A stretch of DNA of 64,000 nucleotides from Maritimibacter sp. (GTDB lineage: Bacteria > Pseudomonadota > Alphaproteobacteria > Rhodobacterales > Rhodobacteraceae). The notes under the pieces are model-generated. The model was not told the origin of the DNA. It ran no database searches and saw only the letters and a program-made list of their open reading frames with translations. Below, one piece after another: positions 17,697 to 25,925 of the stretch. Every line of letters begins with the position of its first letter. The stretch's first letter is position 1. Where the stretch lies: contig CP051232.1 in NCBI GenBank assembly GCA_017792445.1, forward strand, positions 4,314,001-4,378,000, written 5' to 3'. The translations under genes were made by a program, and so were the position numbers.

Positions 17697-17726
17697 TTGA
17701 CTTGCAAGCTTGTATACAAGCATACT
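17697..17726 (+). promoter_or_regulatory. Promoter with embedded GntR operator
   Basis: TTGACT (17697-17702) and CATACT (17721-17726) are separated by 18 bases and match sigma-70 boxes at 5/6 and 4/6. The 14-bp perfect palindrome GCTTGTATACAAGC (17708-17721) fills the spacer. Binding by the adjacent GntR regulator there would block polymerase at the ABC transporter promoter and could affect the regulator's own promoter on the other strand. The TTGTATACAA core is typical of FCD-type GntR operators. Confidence 0.75.
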
Positions 17727-17747
17727 AGGGTCCGACAAGCGAATGCA

Positions 17748-17800
17748 AGTGGACAATGGAGGGTCCACTGAACCCGGGGGCGGATTGTCCGCCCCGGTTC
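17748..17800 (+). promoter_or_regulatory. Tandem hairpins in the sugar ABC leader
   Basis: Two hairpins fill most of the roughly 85-base leader: AGTGGAC/GTCCACT (7 bp, 8-base loop, 17748-17769), then immediately an imperfect 13-bp stem with core GGGGCGGA/TCCGCCCC and a 3-base loop (17770-17800). The strong AAGGAGGAG ribosome binding site follows 3 bases later, unpaired. The structure may protect the mRNA 5' end or regulate initiation. Confidence 0.5.
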
Positions 17801-17818
17801 GACAAGGAGGAGATCACC

Positions 17819-18841
17819 ATGAAAACCCTGAACCGCAGCGTTGCTGCGATTGCCCTTCTGTGCGCCGGCGTCACCGCAGCGGGCGCTGCCGACGACAGCA
17901 CGCTGGCGCTGGTCCCCGGCGGCCCGCACCCCTATTTCGCGGCGTGGGAACAGGCCGGCCTCGACGCCGCCGCAGACCTTGGGCTGGGCGAAGCGACCTA
18001 CAAGATCCCGCAGAAGTGGGAACTGGCGCAGCAGAACCAGCTTCTCGAAAGCCTTCTGAGCCAGGGCTACAACGGCTTCCTGATCTTCCCGGGCGACCCG
18101 GTGGGCGCCGTATCCACCGCCGAGGAACTCGCGGGCTTCGGCGCTCCGGTCATCGCCGGCGCGGGCTGCTACAAGGACCCCTCGCCCGCCGCCTTCTGCC
18201 TTGGCACCGACACCGGCAAATCCGCCTATCTCGGCGCGAAAGAGCTGATCAAGGCGATGGGTGACGGCGAGAAGCGGATCGTCCACTTCACCGGCTTCCT
18301 TGTCGACCCGAACACCCAGCTTCGCATCGACGCCGTGGTTCAGGCCGCGGAAGAGGAAGGCGCGACCGTGGTGCAGGTGATCGCCGACATCGACGCGCCG
18401 GAACCGGCGGAAGAGAAGATCAACGCCTATCTCGCCGCCCACGCGGACGAGGTCGACGGCATCATCGCGACCGCATGGGTGCCCGCCGTGGTTGCCGCCA
18501 ACGCGCTGCGCCGCATGGGCGACGACCGTATCCACATGGTCGGCATCGACCATGACGAGGCCGTGATCAACGCGATCAAGGACGGCGTGATCGACGGCAC
18601 GATGATCCAGAACCCCTATGGTCAGGGCTATATCGGCGCCTACGCGCTGGACAAGCTGCGGTCGGGCTGCACCGTGAAGGACGATGCGCCCTTCGGGTCC
18701 AACGCGCTGACGACCAAATTCATCGACAGCGGCACGGCCTATGTCGATGCGTCGAACGCCGACAGCTATCTCGACACGATGCGGGCCGAGACGGACAAGA
18801 TCCTCGCTGATTTCGACGCCACATACCTGAACTGCGAGTGA
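17819..18841 (+). CDS. Sugar ABC transporter periplasmic binding protein
   Basis: 340 residues. A cleavable signal peptide (MKTLNRSVAAIALLCAGVTAAGA) precedes a type I periplasmic binding fold of the ribose/xylose class, with LALVPGGPHPYFAAWEQAG at the start, the hinge-region segment LIFPGDPVGAV and late DGTMIQNPYGQGYIG. ATG at 17819 is preceded by an excellent AAGGAGGAG. It is the receptor for the two permeases and dual ATPase downstream (CUT2 type). The divergent uxuA/uxuB operon suggests a hexonate, hexuronate or related polyol as ligand. Confidence 0.92.
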   Translation: MKTLNRSVAAIALLCAGVTAAGAADDSTLALVPGGPHPYFAAWEQAGLDAAADLGLGEATYKIPQKWELAQQNQLLESLLSQGYNGFLIFPGDPVGAVSTAEELAGFGAPVIAGAGCYKDPSPAAFCLGTDTGKSAYLGAKELIKAMGDGEKRIVHFTGFLVDPNTQLRIDAVVQAAEEEGATVVQVIADIDAPEPAEEKINAYLAAHADEVDGIIATAWVPAVVAANALRRMGDDRIHMVGIDHDEAVINAIKDGVIDGTMIQNPYGQGYIGAYALDKLRSGCTVKDDAPFGSNALTTKFIDSGTAYVDASNADSYLDTMRAETDKILADFDATYLNCE

Positions 18842-18850
18842 CGCCAAAAC

Positions 18851-18920
18851 GGGGCGGCGCTCGGGTTCTCCCGGCCCGGCCGCCCCGCTCCCCAGCCGCC
18901 GGTGCCTTGCGCGCCGGCGG
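18851..18920 (+). repeat. Two GC-rich hairpins after the binding-protein gene
   Basis: First hairpin: GGGGCGGC/GCCGCCCC enclosing an inner CGGG-TTCT-CCCG (18851-18886). Second: CCGCCGG/CCGGCGG with an 11-base loop (18896-18920). They occupy the 112-base gap to the first permease. No T run follows. They are likely to stabilise the binding-protein mRNA or partly attenuate downstream transcription. Confidence 0.6.
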
Positions 18921-18953
18921 TGCATCTTTCCGACGCACGAGATCCGCCGCCCC

Positions 18954-19994
18954 ATGACGCTGCAAGACGCCACCTATTCCTCCGGCACCGACGACAGCCC
19001 GCTCGGCCCCCGCACGGGCCTGTCGCGCAGCCGGTTCTTCCTGTCCAACGAGTTCGGCCTGATCCTTCTGATCGCGATCTTCGCGATCATTTTCGGCTTC
19101 GCGACCAAGGGCTTCTTCTCGCCCTTCAACCTGTTCGCGCTGGGGCGCAACTCGGCCGTCAACATCATGATCGGCCTGTCGATGATGAGCGTCATCGTCA
19201 CCGGCGGCCTGAACCTTGCGGTGGGCGCGATGGGCGTCTGCGCCGCGATGGTCTGCGGCTGGATGATCGAGAGCCTTGGCATCCCGTGGCCGCTGGCAAT
19301 CGCGGGCGGGCTGGCCTTCGGCGCGTTGCTGGGCTGGATCAACGGATGGACGGTGGTGCGCACCGGCCTTCACAGCTTCATCATCACGCTGGCGACGATG
19401 AGCATCTTCTTCGGCGTCATGATCTTCCTGACCAAGGCCGAAGCGTTCCGTGAACTGCCGCCCGTCTTCACCGAGTTCGGCCGCGCCCGCGTGCTGGGCT
19501 ATGTCTCGCCCCTGCTGCTGGTGACGCTGGTGGTGGCGGTGCTTCTTGCATGGCTCTATCGCGGCACCGTTCTCGGGCGCGAGATGCTGGCGGCGGGCGC
19601 GTCGCCCGCGGCGGCAGAGCTGTCGGGCATCCGCGTGGGCCGCATGGTCATCCTGTGCCACATGCTGTCGGGCGCACTGGCGGGCATCGCCGCGCTGATG
19701 CTGGTAGCCCGCAACGGCGCCGCGATTCCGTCGATGGCGGGGCAGCTGGGACAGGACTGGCTGCTGCCCGCCTTCCTTGGCCCCGTTCTGGGCGGCACGC
19801 TGCTTCAGGGTGGCAAGGTGTCTGTGCTGGGCACGGTGCTGGGCGCCTTCCTTGTGACCATGCTGACCAGCGGCCTTCTGATGCTGCAGATCGGCGCCTT
19901 CTGGGTGCAAAGCTTCCTTGGCCTGATGCTGCTGGTCGCCGTCCTGCTGGACAAGGCGCGCCGTTCGTACCTTGCCCGCCGCAACCTTGCCTGA
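18954..19994 (+). CDS. Sugar ABC transporter permease 1 (CUT2)
   Basis: 346 residues with eight or more hydrophobic segments, RbsC-like. Family features are NLFALGRNSAVNIMIGLSMM near residue 58, VTGGLNLAVGAMG near 80, and the late cytoplasmic region AGASPAAAELSGIRVG near 215. It begins with a hydrophilic cytoplasmic tail of about 30 residues. It probably forms a heterodimer with the second permease 16 bases downstream, since CUT2 systems need two membrane subunits. Confidence 0.9.
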   Translation: MTLQDATYSSGTDDSPLGPRTGLSRSRFFLSNEFGLILLIAIFAIIFGFATKGFFSPFNLFALGRNSAVNIMIGLSMMSVIVTGGLNLAVGAMGVCAAMVCGWMIESLGIPWPLAIAGGLAFGALLGWINGWTVVRTGLHSFIITLATMSIFFGVMIFLTKAEAFRELPPVFTEFGRARVLGYVSPLLLVTLVVAVLLAWLYRGTVLGREMLAAGASPAAAELSGIRVGRMVILCHMLSGALAGIAALMLVARNGAAIPSMAGQLGQDWLLPAFLGPVLGGTLLQGGKVSVLGTVLGAFLVTMLTSGLLMLQIGAFWVQSFLGLMLLVAVLLDKARRSYLARRNLA

Positions 19995-20010
19995 GACCGG
20001 AGCCGGACCC

Positions 20011-20973
20011 ATGCAACAGATCTCTCGCCTGTCCCGGACCGACTGGTTCGGCCCGCTGCTCGCCACCGTGCTGGCCATCGCCATCATCGGATCGCTCAGC
20101 AAGAACTTCCTGTCGCCCTACAACATCCAGATCCTGCTGCTGGCCATCGCGGTCAACGCGCTGATCGCCTTCGCGCAGATGATCATCATCGCCATTGGCC
20201 AGATGAACCTGTCGGTGGGCGCCATCGGCGGGCTTGCCGCGATCTCGTTTGCCGGGATGATGGAGGTCTGGGGCCTGCCCGCCCTGCCCGCCGCCCTGCT
20301 GGCGCTGGTGATCGGGCTGCTGTGCGGCGTGCTGAACGGCGTGCTGGTGCGGATCACCGGCATCTCGGCCTTCGTCATCACGCTGGCGACGCTGTCGATC
20401 TACAAGGGCATCAACCTTGGCATCACCGAGGCGCAGCCGTTCTACGGCGTGCCGGCGGCGGTGAAGGCCTTTGGCGCGGCGACCATCCTCGGGCCGATCC
20501 CGTGGCTGCTGGCGCCGACCATCGCGGCGACCGTGGCGCTGTGGTACATGCTGCGCCGCCTGCCGGTGGGCCGGTTCATCCTTGCGGTCGGCAGCAACGA
20601 CCACGCCGCCGGGCTGTCGGGCATTTCGGTCGGGGCGACCGTGGTGATCGCACATGGCATCTCGGGCTTCCTCGCCGCGCTGGCGGGCATCCTCGTGGTC
20701 GCGCGACTGCAGATCGGGCAGCCGTCGATCGGGGACGACTGGCTGATCCTGTCCTTTGCCGCGCCCGTGATCGGCGGCGCGGTGCTGGCGGGCGGACACG
20801 TCAGCGTCACCGCAACCGCGCTGGGTGTCGTCATCGTCGCGATCATCACGCAGGCGCTGGTACTGTTCTCGATCGACCCGTTCCTTGTGCAGGTGGTGCT
20901 GGGCGCGCTGATCCTTGCCGCCGTCGGGCTGAACAAGCTGCGCGCCCGCGACACCGCGAAAGGAAGCCTGTGA
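20011..20973 (+). CDS. Sugar ABC transporter permease 2 (CUT2)
   Basis: 320 residues, hydrophobic throughout, with NIQILLLAIAVNALIAFAQMIIIAIGQMNLS shortened to its key GQMNLSVGAIGG motif near residue 67 and the conserved NDHAAGLSGISVG near 195. It is paralogous to permease 1. ATG at 20011 is preceded by GGAG. Its TGA shares one base with the ATG of the ATPase gene (TGATG), indicating coupled translation. Confidence 0.9.
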   Translation: MQQISRLSRTDWFGPLLATVLAIAIIGSLSKNFLSPYNIQILLLAIAVNALIAFAQMIIIAIGQMNLSVGAIGGLAAISFAGMMEVWGLPALPAALLALVIGLLCGVLNGVLVRITGISAFVITLATLSIYKGINLGITEAQPFYGVPAAVKAFGAATILGPIPWLLAPTIAATVALWYMLRRLPVGRFILAVGSNDHAAGLSGISVGATVVIAHGISGFLAALAGILVVARLQIGQPSIGDDWLILSFAAPVIGGAVLAGGHVSVTATALGVVIVAIITQALVLFSIDPFLVQVVLGALILAAVGLNKLRARDTAKGSL

Positions 20974-22490
20974 TGACTCCCATCTTCGAAGCCAAGGGCA
21001 TCCAGAAAGCGTTTCCCGGCGTCATGGCGCTGAAGGGCGTCACGCTGTCGCTGTTGCCCGGATCGGTCCACGCGCTGCTGGGCGAGAACGGCGCGGGCAA
21101 GTCGACGCTGATCAAGGTGATCACCGGCGTCCACCAGCCCACCGCCGGCACTTTGCTGCTGGACGGCCAGCAGGCGCAGTTCCACAACCCGCGCGACGCC
21201 ATCGCCAAGGGCATCGGCGTGGTCCACCAGGAACGCAACCTGTTCCCCCGCTTCTCGGTGGCCGAGAACATCTTTCTGGAACAGATCGGGTCCAGCTATC
21301 TGACACCCGTCGACTATGCCCGCCTGAACCGCGAGGCGCGGCGCTGGCTGGACGCGCTGGAGCTCGACATCGACCCCGCCACCCCAGTGTCGGAGTTGTC
21401 CGTCGCCCGGATGCAACTGGTCGAGATCGCCAAGGCCCTGTCGCTGCAAAGCCGGGTGCTGCTGCTGGACGAGCCCACCGCCTCGCTTACCACCTCGGAA
21501 ACCGACCGCCTGTTCCAGATCGTCCGCCGCCTGCGCGACGACGGCACCAGCCTTGTCTTCGTCAGCCACAAGCTGGAAGAGGTGCAGGAAATCTGCGACC
21601 GCGTGACCGTTCTGCGCGACGGGGCCAACGCCTGCGACAGCCGCTCGATGGAGGGGGTGACGCGCCACGACCTTGTGCAGATGATGATCGGCCGCGCCGA
21701 GGGCGAAGGCGCATGGCGCGCCCGCGACACCTCGGCCCAGCCCGAGGTGCTGGGGCTAAGCGGCGTCTCGACCGAACTGGGCCACCGCGACGTGTCGCTT
21801 TCTGTCCGCAAGGGAGAGATCGTGGGCCTCTACGGCCTGGTCGGCGCGGGCCGGACGGAACTGGCGAAGTCGATCCTCGGCCAGTCCGCCGTCACCGGCG
21901 GCGAGGTGCGGGTCGACGGCAAGCCCGTCCGCATCCGCTCGGTGTTCGAGGCGATCCACACCCACGGCCTTGGCTACGTCAGCGAGGACCGCAAGACCGA
22001 GGGCCTGATCCTGCAGCATTCGGTGCTGGCCAACGCGGGCGTGCCGATCTGGCGCAAGCTGGGCGGCGCGCTGGGGACGCTGACCGACGGCAAGATCCGC
22101 GACGCGGTGCTGCCGTATCTGCGCAAGCTCGAGGTCAAGACCCCCAGCCTCGCCCAGACCGCCGCGAACCTGTCGGGCGGCAACCAGCAGAAGATCTCGG
22201 TCGCCAAATGGCTGGCGGCGGGAGTCCGGTTGCTGATCGTGGACGAGCCCTCGGTCGGGATCGACATCAAGACCAAGGCCTACCTGCACGAGCTGCTGCG
22301 AGAGCTGGCGGACAACGGCACCTCGATCCTTCTGATCACCAGCGACCTCCCCGAAATGATCGCCGTCGCCGACCGCATCGTGGTGATGGACGGCTACCGC
22401 GTCACCGGAGAACTGCCCAACACCGGGGAGTATGACAGCGTCAGCCGCGCGGTGATGGACCGGATCCATGATATGGGGGAGGTTGGGTAG
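20973..22490 (+). CDS. Sugar ABC transporter ATPase, duplicated (RbsA/MglA type)
   Basis: 505 residues with two nucleotide-binding domains. Domain 1: Walker A GENGAGKST near residue 37, signature LSVARMQLVEIAKAL and Walker B LLLDEPTASL. Domain 2 has the usual degenerate P-loop (YGLVGAGRTELAKS), signature LSGGNQQKISVAKWL and Walker B LIVDEPSVGID. It energises the permease pair. A GTG three bases upstream is an alternative start. It is the last gene of the operon; no clear terminator follows. Confidence 0.93.
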   Translation: MTPIFEAKGIQKAFPGVMALKGVTLSLLPGSVHALLGENGAGKSTLIKVITGVHQPTAGTLLLDGQQAQFHNPRDAIAKGIGVVHQERNLFPRFSVAENIFLEQIGSSYLTPVDYARLNREARRWLDALELDIDPATPVSELSVARMQLVEIAKALSLQSRVLLLDEPTASLTTSETDRLFQIVRRLRDDGTSLVFVSHKLEEVQEICDRVTVLRDGANACDSRSMEGVTRHDLVQMMIGRAEGEGAWRARDTSAQPEVLGLSGVSTELGHRDVSLSVRKGEIVGLYGLVGAGRTELAKSILGQSAVTGGEVRVDGKPVRIRSVFEAIHTHGLGYVSEDRKTEGLILQHSVLANAGVPIWRKLGGALGTLTDGKIRDAVLPYLRKLEVKTPSLAQTAANLSGGNQQKISVAKWLAAGVRLLIVDEPSVGIDIKTKAYLHELLRELADNGTSILLITSDLPEMIAVADRIVVMDGYRVTGELPNTGEYDSVSRAVMDRIHDMGEVG

Positions 22491-22938
22491 CGGTAGGGTT
22501 GTGGTGCGGTTTGGTGGTTGGGCGATGTCGACCCAAAGCCGTCGTTGGAAAGTGCCGCAGCGAATGTCCGCTACGCGCCGTTGTTGCAGGGCGAAACCTG
22601 GGCCGCTTCGGGCAATCGCGCGCACAGCTATGCTTGCTAGTCGTTGCTCCGAGCAGTGTGTCCTGAGTGTCGAACTGAAGATAGCCACGCAGCAAAAAAC
22701 TCGTGCCCGAACGCACTTTTAGGTTTGTATGGCCGTCAGAATATCTGGTCACGTGACCCGCCCCACGCGATATGCATGGGAGCCAAATCTCCCGTATCCT
22801 CTGTTTCCAAGACAGAAAGCGGTGCGCGTGCCCGCGCCGATGGACAGCCAAAAACCCTGCATCCGCGATACTTCTTTTCAGTTTGCAACCGGCGGTTACC
22901 CTAACGTTAACTAACAACGATTCGTGGGGAGCACGGAA
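22491..22938. other. Non-coding interval, 448 bases
   Basis: I see no convincing gene here; short open frames lack ribosome binding sites and plausible composition. The stretch is clearly lower in GC than its neighbours. It contains a weak TTGGG/CCCAA hairpin near 22520, a TCACGTGA palindrome near 22750, and an AACGTTAAC-type sequence near 22905. The promoter of the SH3 gene should be in its distal part. Confidence 0.5.
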
Positions 22939-24246
22939 ATGGTTAGCCTGGTCTGCCGCTTAGCGCGCTACGTTCTGATCAGCTGCATTGCTGGTCTTGC
23001 CGCCGTTACGCCCCCGACATCCTCCGCCGAAGCCCAGGAGAGCGTGAATGTCGCTTTCCCCGCGGGGCAAACGGGCACCACGATTAACGGCACGATCATC
23101 GGGAACGAGTATATCGACTATGTGCTGCGGGCGCGGGGCGGGCAGACCATGTCCGTCGCGCTGACGGTGACGGGCTCGAATGGGTTCGGCAGCGCCTTTT
23201 TCAATATCCTTCCGGCGGGTCAGGACTTTGGCGGGCCGTACATAGGCAGCACCGATGACGACAATCGGGCCGAGGTGGTCGTACCCTCTGATGGCGACTG
23301 GGCAATCCGGGTCTACCTGATGGGCAACGACCGGGACACCGGCAAGACGGTTGGTTTCTCGATTGATGTCGACATCTCATCGGGGCCCTCGGGTTCGGGG
23401 ACGGCCAGCCCGGCGCCCCCGGCAGACATGCTACCGGAAGAGGACTTCTTTGTCGTGCGCCTGTCCAGTGCCGGTGGGCATCTCAACGTCCGGGACGCAC
23501 CGTCAGAGACGGGATCGCTGGTCGGTACGATTGCGAACGGTATCAACGTCGCGAATGTGGGCGGCTGCACGGTGACCGAGGGGGCGCAGTGGTGCGAGGT
23601 GCAGGCCGAAGGCGGTGGCATCCGGGGTTGGGTGGCAGCGCGCTTTCTGGCGCTGCCCGGCCCGGCCGGCGGCGAAGCGACGGGCGGCGGAAACGTCGTG
23701 ACCATCGCCGGGGTGCCGGAGAACGACTTGCTGAACGTCCGCAACGGGCCGGGCACGGGATACGACATTGTCGGGGCGCTGGGGAACGATGACCGTGTCG
23801 TCAACCTAGGATGCCAACCGGTCGACGGCGGAACCTGGTGCGAGATCGAGATGCTTACCGACATGCGTGAGCGTGGCTGGATCAACGCACGCTACATCGC
23901 GGCTCAGGGCAACGCTCCGGCCCAACTTCCCGACGCGGCGCGGGTGGTGCGGGTGCAGTTCAATGCCGGAACAAGCGGGACCGAGTTCACCGATGAACTG
24001 GGGCCGGGTACGTCGGTGACTTATGTGCTTGGGGCGTCCGCCGGGCAGGACCTTTATTTCCGTCTTGCGACCGACGCGAACGGCGTTTCCTGGCGGCTGT
24101 ACAACCCGGACGGATCGCTTCTGGACGAGGGCGCACCTTCCAAGGCGTACCGTGGCGAGCTTTGGCAGACCGGCGACCACAAAGTCGAAGTCATCAATCG
24201 CGCGGGTGGCCTGCAACGGTTCAACGTCATTTTCGGGATCGAATAG
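22939..24246 (+). CDS. Secreted SH3b protein flanked by PliG-like domains
   Basis: 435 residues. A signal peptide (about residues 1-33, ending SSAEAQ) is followed by domain A (about 35-145): VNVAFPAGQTGTTINGTI, YIDYVLRARGGQTMSV and GDWAIRVYLMGNDRD resemble the PliG/YcgK periplasmic inhibitor of g-type lysozyme. Two bacterial SH3 domains follow (about 175-240 and 255-325), each with LNVR and a WCEV/WCEI-GW pattern. Domain B (about 335-435) repeats the first architecture: VVRVQFNAGTSGTEFTDEL and LWQTGDHKVEVINRAGG. Start ATG 22939 has GGGGAGC upstream. The protein is probably periplasmic and interacts with the cell wall or lysozymes. Confidence 0.78.
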   Translation: MVSLVCRLARYVLISCIAGLAAVTPPTSSAEAQESVNVAFPAGQTGTTINGTIIGNEYIDYVLRARGGQTMSVALTVTGSNGFGSAFFNILPAGQDFGGPYIGSTDDDNRAEVVVPSDGDWAIRVYLMGNDRDTGKTVGFSIDVDISSGPSGSGTASPAPPADMLPEEDFFVVRLSSAGGHLNVRDAPSETGSLVGTIANGINVANVGGCTVTEGAQWCEVQAEGGGIRGWVAARFLALPGPAGGEATGGGNVVTIAGVPENDLLNVRNGPGTGYDIVGALGNDDRVVNLGCQPVDGGTWCEIEMLTDMRERGWINARYIAAQGNAPAQLPDAARVVRVQFNAGTSGTEFTDELGPGTSVTYVLGASAGQDLYFRLATDANGVSWRLYNPDGSLLDEGAPSKAYRGELWQTGDHKVEVINRAGGLQRFNVIFGIE

Positions 24247-24286
24247 ACGCCCGGCCGCACCCAGGGATCAACAGGAGAGAGAAGAC

Positions 24287-24628
24287 ATGGCCCATATCGT
24301 GAAGACCTTCGCAGGGGTGGCAGCGCTTGTCGCGCTGGCTGGCTGCCTCGAGACGCCGACGGGCGGCGACATGATGCAGCCGGCGCCCGACGCCCCGCCA
24401 TTCATCGAAGGAAACTACGGCGCAAGCGACGCCGCTGTTGCGGCCTGCCGGAGCCTGCTGGCGTCGCAGACGGCCGGAGGGGTCACGGTCGTCGGGTCCG
24501 AGTTCTCGGAAGCCAACAGCGCCGTCTACATGCGGGTCGGCGAGAACGGAGCCCCGTGGCGCTGTCTGGTGTCTGACGATGGCAGCAACCCGTCCCTGAT
24601 GTTCGTGGGCAGCGAAGGCGCCCTGTAA
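24287..24628 (+). CDS. Small lipoprotein
   Basis: 113 residues. The N-terminus has a lipobox, ALVALAGC, with the cysteine at residue 19, so it should be lipidated and membrane-anchored. A proline-rich linker (QPAPDAPPFIEG) precedes a compact domain of about 70 residues with two cysteines (AACRSLL and WRCLVS). The start has AGGAGAGAG upstream and lies 40 bases after the SH3 gene, so they are probably co-transcribed. Function unknown; a periplasmic partner of the SH3 protein is possible. Confidence 0.8.
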   Translation: MAHIVKTFAGVAALVALAGCLETPTGGDMMQPAPDAPPFIEGNYGASDAAVAACRSLLASQTAGGVTVVGSEFSEANSAVYMRVGENGAPWRCLVSDDGSNPSLMFVGSEGAL

Positions 24629-24690
24629 CACCTGCCCGGTTCCCGCAAGTTAGGGCGCCGGAGCTTTCCGGGCAAACGAGGGGAGATGAC

Positions 24691-24960
24691 ATGGGCACTA
24701 TCTGCAAGTGGGTCGTTCGCATTTTCGTGGTGCTCTACGCATTGGCACTCGCCCTTCTGCTTGTCGGGACGTTCGGCCTGTTCGGGCAGGACCGGGATCC
24801 TCTGGCCGCAGTCTTCCTGATCCCGCTGGGTCTGCCGTGGGTCTACATGGTCGACCTTTTTCCCGAGGCGCTGCGACCCTGGGCTGCGGCGCTTTCGCCA
24901 TTGCTGAACATCGCGATCATCGCCTTTCTCTGCCGCATCGTGCGTCAACGGCGGACCTGA
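24691..24960 (+). CDS. Small two- to three-span membrane protein
   Basis: 89 residues starting MGTICKWVVRIFVVLYALALALLLVG, a clear first membrane helix; a second segment around LAAVFLIPLGLPWVYMVDLF and a third around LNIAIIAFLC end before a basic RQRRT tail. GAGGGGAG stands 7-8 bases before the ATG. No family recognised. It follows the lipoprotein gene by 62 bases on the same strand. Confidence 0.65.
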   Translation: MGTICKWVVRIFVVLYALALALLLVGTFGLFGQDRDPLAAVFLIPLGLPWVYMVDLFPEALRPWAAALSPLLNIAIIAFLCRIVRQRRT

Positions 24961-25031
24961 AAGAGAGGCTTAGCCACATCACCGCAATCTGCGGCAGAAC
25001 GAAAGCCGCAACAGAATAGGGAACCCAAGTC

Positions 25032-25217
25032 ATGACAATCGACATCCCTCATATGATCGCCACGGCCATCGTGATCTTCGTCGTCGTGTTCGGCATCAGC
25101 CACCTGCCAGCGGCAGAGACCATGTCGAAGGGGCGAAAGGCGCTACTGACCTTCGTGGTCCTGTTCGTGGTGCTGATGATCATGAATATGGTATGGCCGT
25201 CCGGAACCGAGGTCTGA
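25032..25217 (+). CDS. Small membrane protein with two helices
   Basis: 61 residues: helix 1 around MIATAIVIFVVVFGISHL, a short basic loop (SKGRKA), helix 2 around LLTFVVLFVVLMIMNMVW. It resembles small membrane-stress or holin-like proteins in layout only; no family assigned. It ends the SH3-lipoprotein gene group. Confidence 0.5.
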   Translation: MTIDIPHMIATAIVIFVVVFGISHLPAAETMSKGRKALLTFVVLFVVLMIMNMVWPSGTEV

Positions 25218-25584
25218 GATGCCACCGCCGGCGGGTCTGGTCAGGCTTGCGCGTGGCCGGCCGCGCGACTTGCACGACCAGATGCGACGGGCGTGACAAA
25301 CGCTATCTTGTGAGAAGAAGGCGTCTAAGGGCGCCTTCCTTGGTACTGCCATCCTGCCGCATCCTTCGACACGGTCCTATCCCGCATCGCGCGTTCGGTA
25401 CCCAACACGCGCACCGGCGCGACTTGGTCGCAACTCATCTCCGTCATGGCATAGGTCGTTGAGTTAGATCGAAAACGGGCACGCCGCCGGTCTCCACATC
25501 CGTTTGAAGGTCGGCAAGATCCGCGAGCAGCCAGATTGGTGCCGAGCGCAGCGAATGACCGCTCCCCGCCCTCAGACGCCCCCC
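25218..25584. other. Non-coding interval with hairpin
   Basis: No gene is visible in these 367 bases. A perfect 7-bp stem GAAGGCG/CGCCTTC with an 8-base loop at 25317-25338, about 100 bases after the last small ORF, may end transcription of the plus-strand group, but no T run follows. Confidence 0.4.
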
Positions 25585-25914
25585 TCAATCCACATGAAAC
25601 ACCTCCTCCATCCCGGCCCACCATTCGCCCTCGGCGCGGGTTTCCAGGGGGACTTGCATCGGGTCGGTGATTTCCCACCAGCGTTTGGTTTCGGGGTCGG
25701 CGGCGATCTTGGCGGTGTCGGCCTCCCAGTCAGCGCCGTGGTATTCCATGTAGGCGAACAGCAGGTTCTCGGGGCGACGCAGGAAGATCGTGAAGTTGCG
25801 GATGTTGCTGGCGGCGATGCGGTCCAGCACGCCGGGCCAGACCTCGGCGTGGATGCGGGCGTATTCCTCGATGACCTCGGGCTTGATGCCGATGACCTGT
25901 CCGATGCGGATCAT
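25585..25914 (-). CDS. rhaM: L-rhamnose mutarotase family protein
   Basis: 109 residues, the size of RhaM. It has IHAEVWPGVLDRI around residue 20 (catalytic His), NFTIFLRRPENLLFAYMEY with the catalytic tyrosine, and the closing tryptophans of RWWEITDP and GEWWAGMEEVFH. It interconverts anomers of L-rhamnose or a similar 6-deoxysugar. The gene starts 11 bases after the enolase-superfamily gene, placing it in a sugar or sugar-acid pathway. Confidence 0.88.
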   Translation of the reverse strand: MIRIGQVIGIKPEVIEEYARIHAEVWPGVLDRIAASNIRNFTIFLRRPENLLFAYMEYHGADWEADTAKIAADPETKRWWEITDPMQVPLETRAEGEWWAGMEEVFHVD

Positions 25915-25925
25915 GTGCGGGCTCC

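Noticed and set aside
22729-22914. 61-codon open frame in the gap before the SH3 gene
   Set aside because: No ribosome binding site, odd composition and two overlapping alternatives in other frames; probably non-coding.
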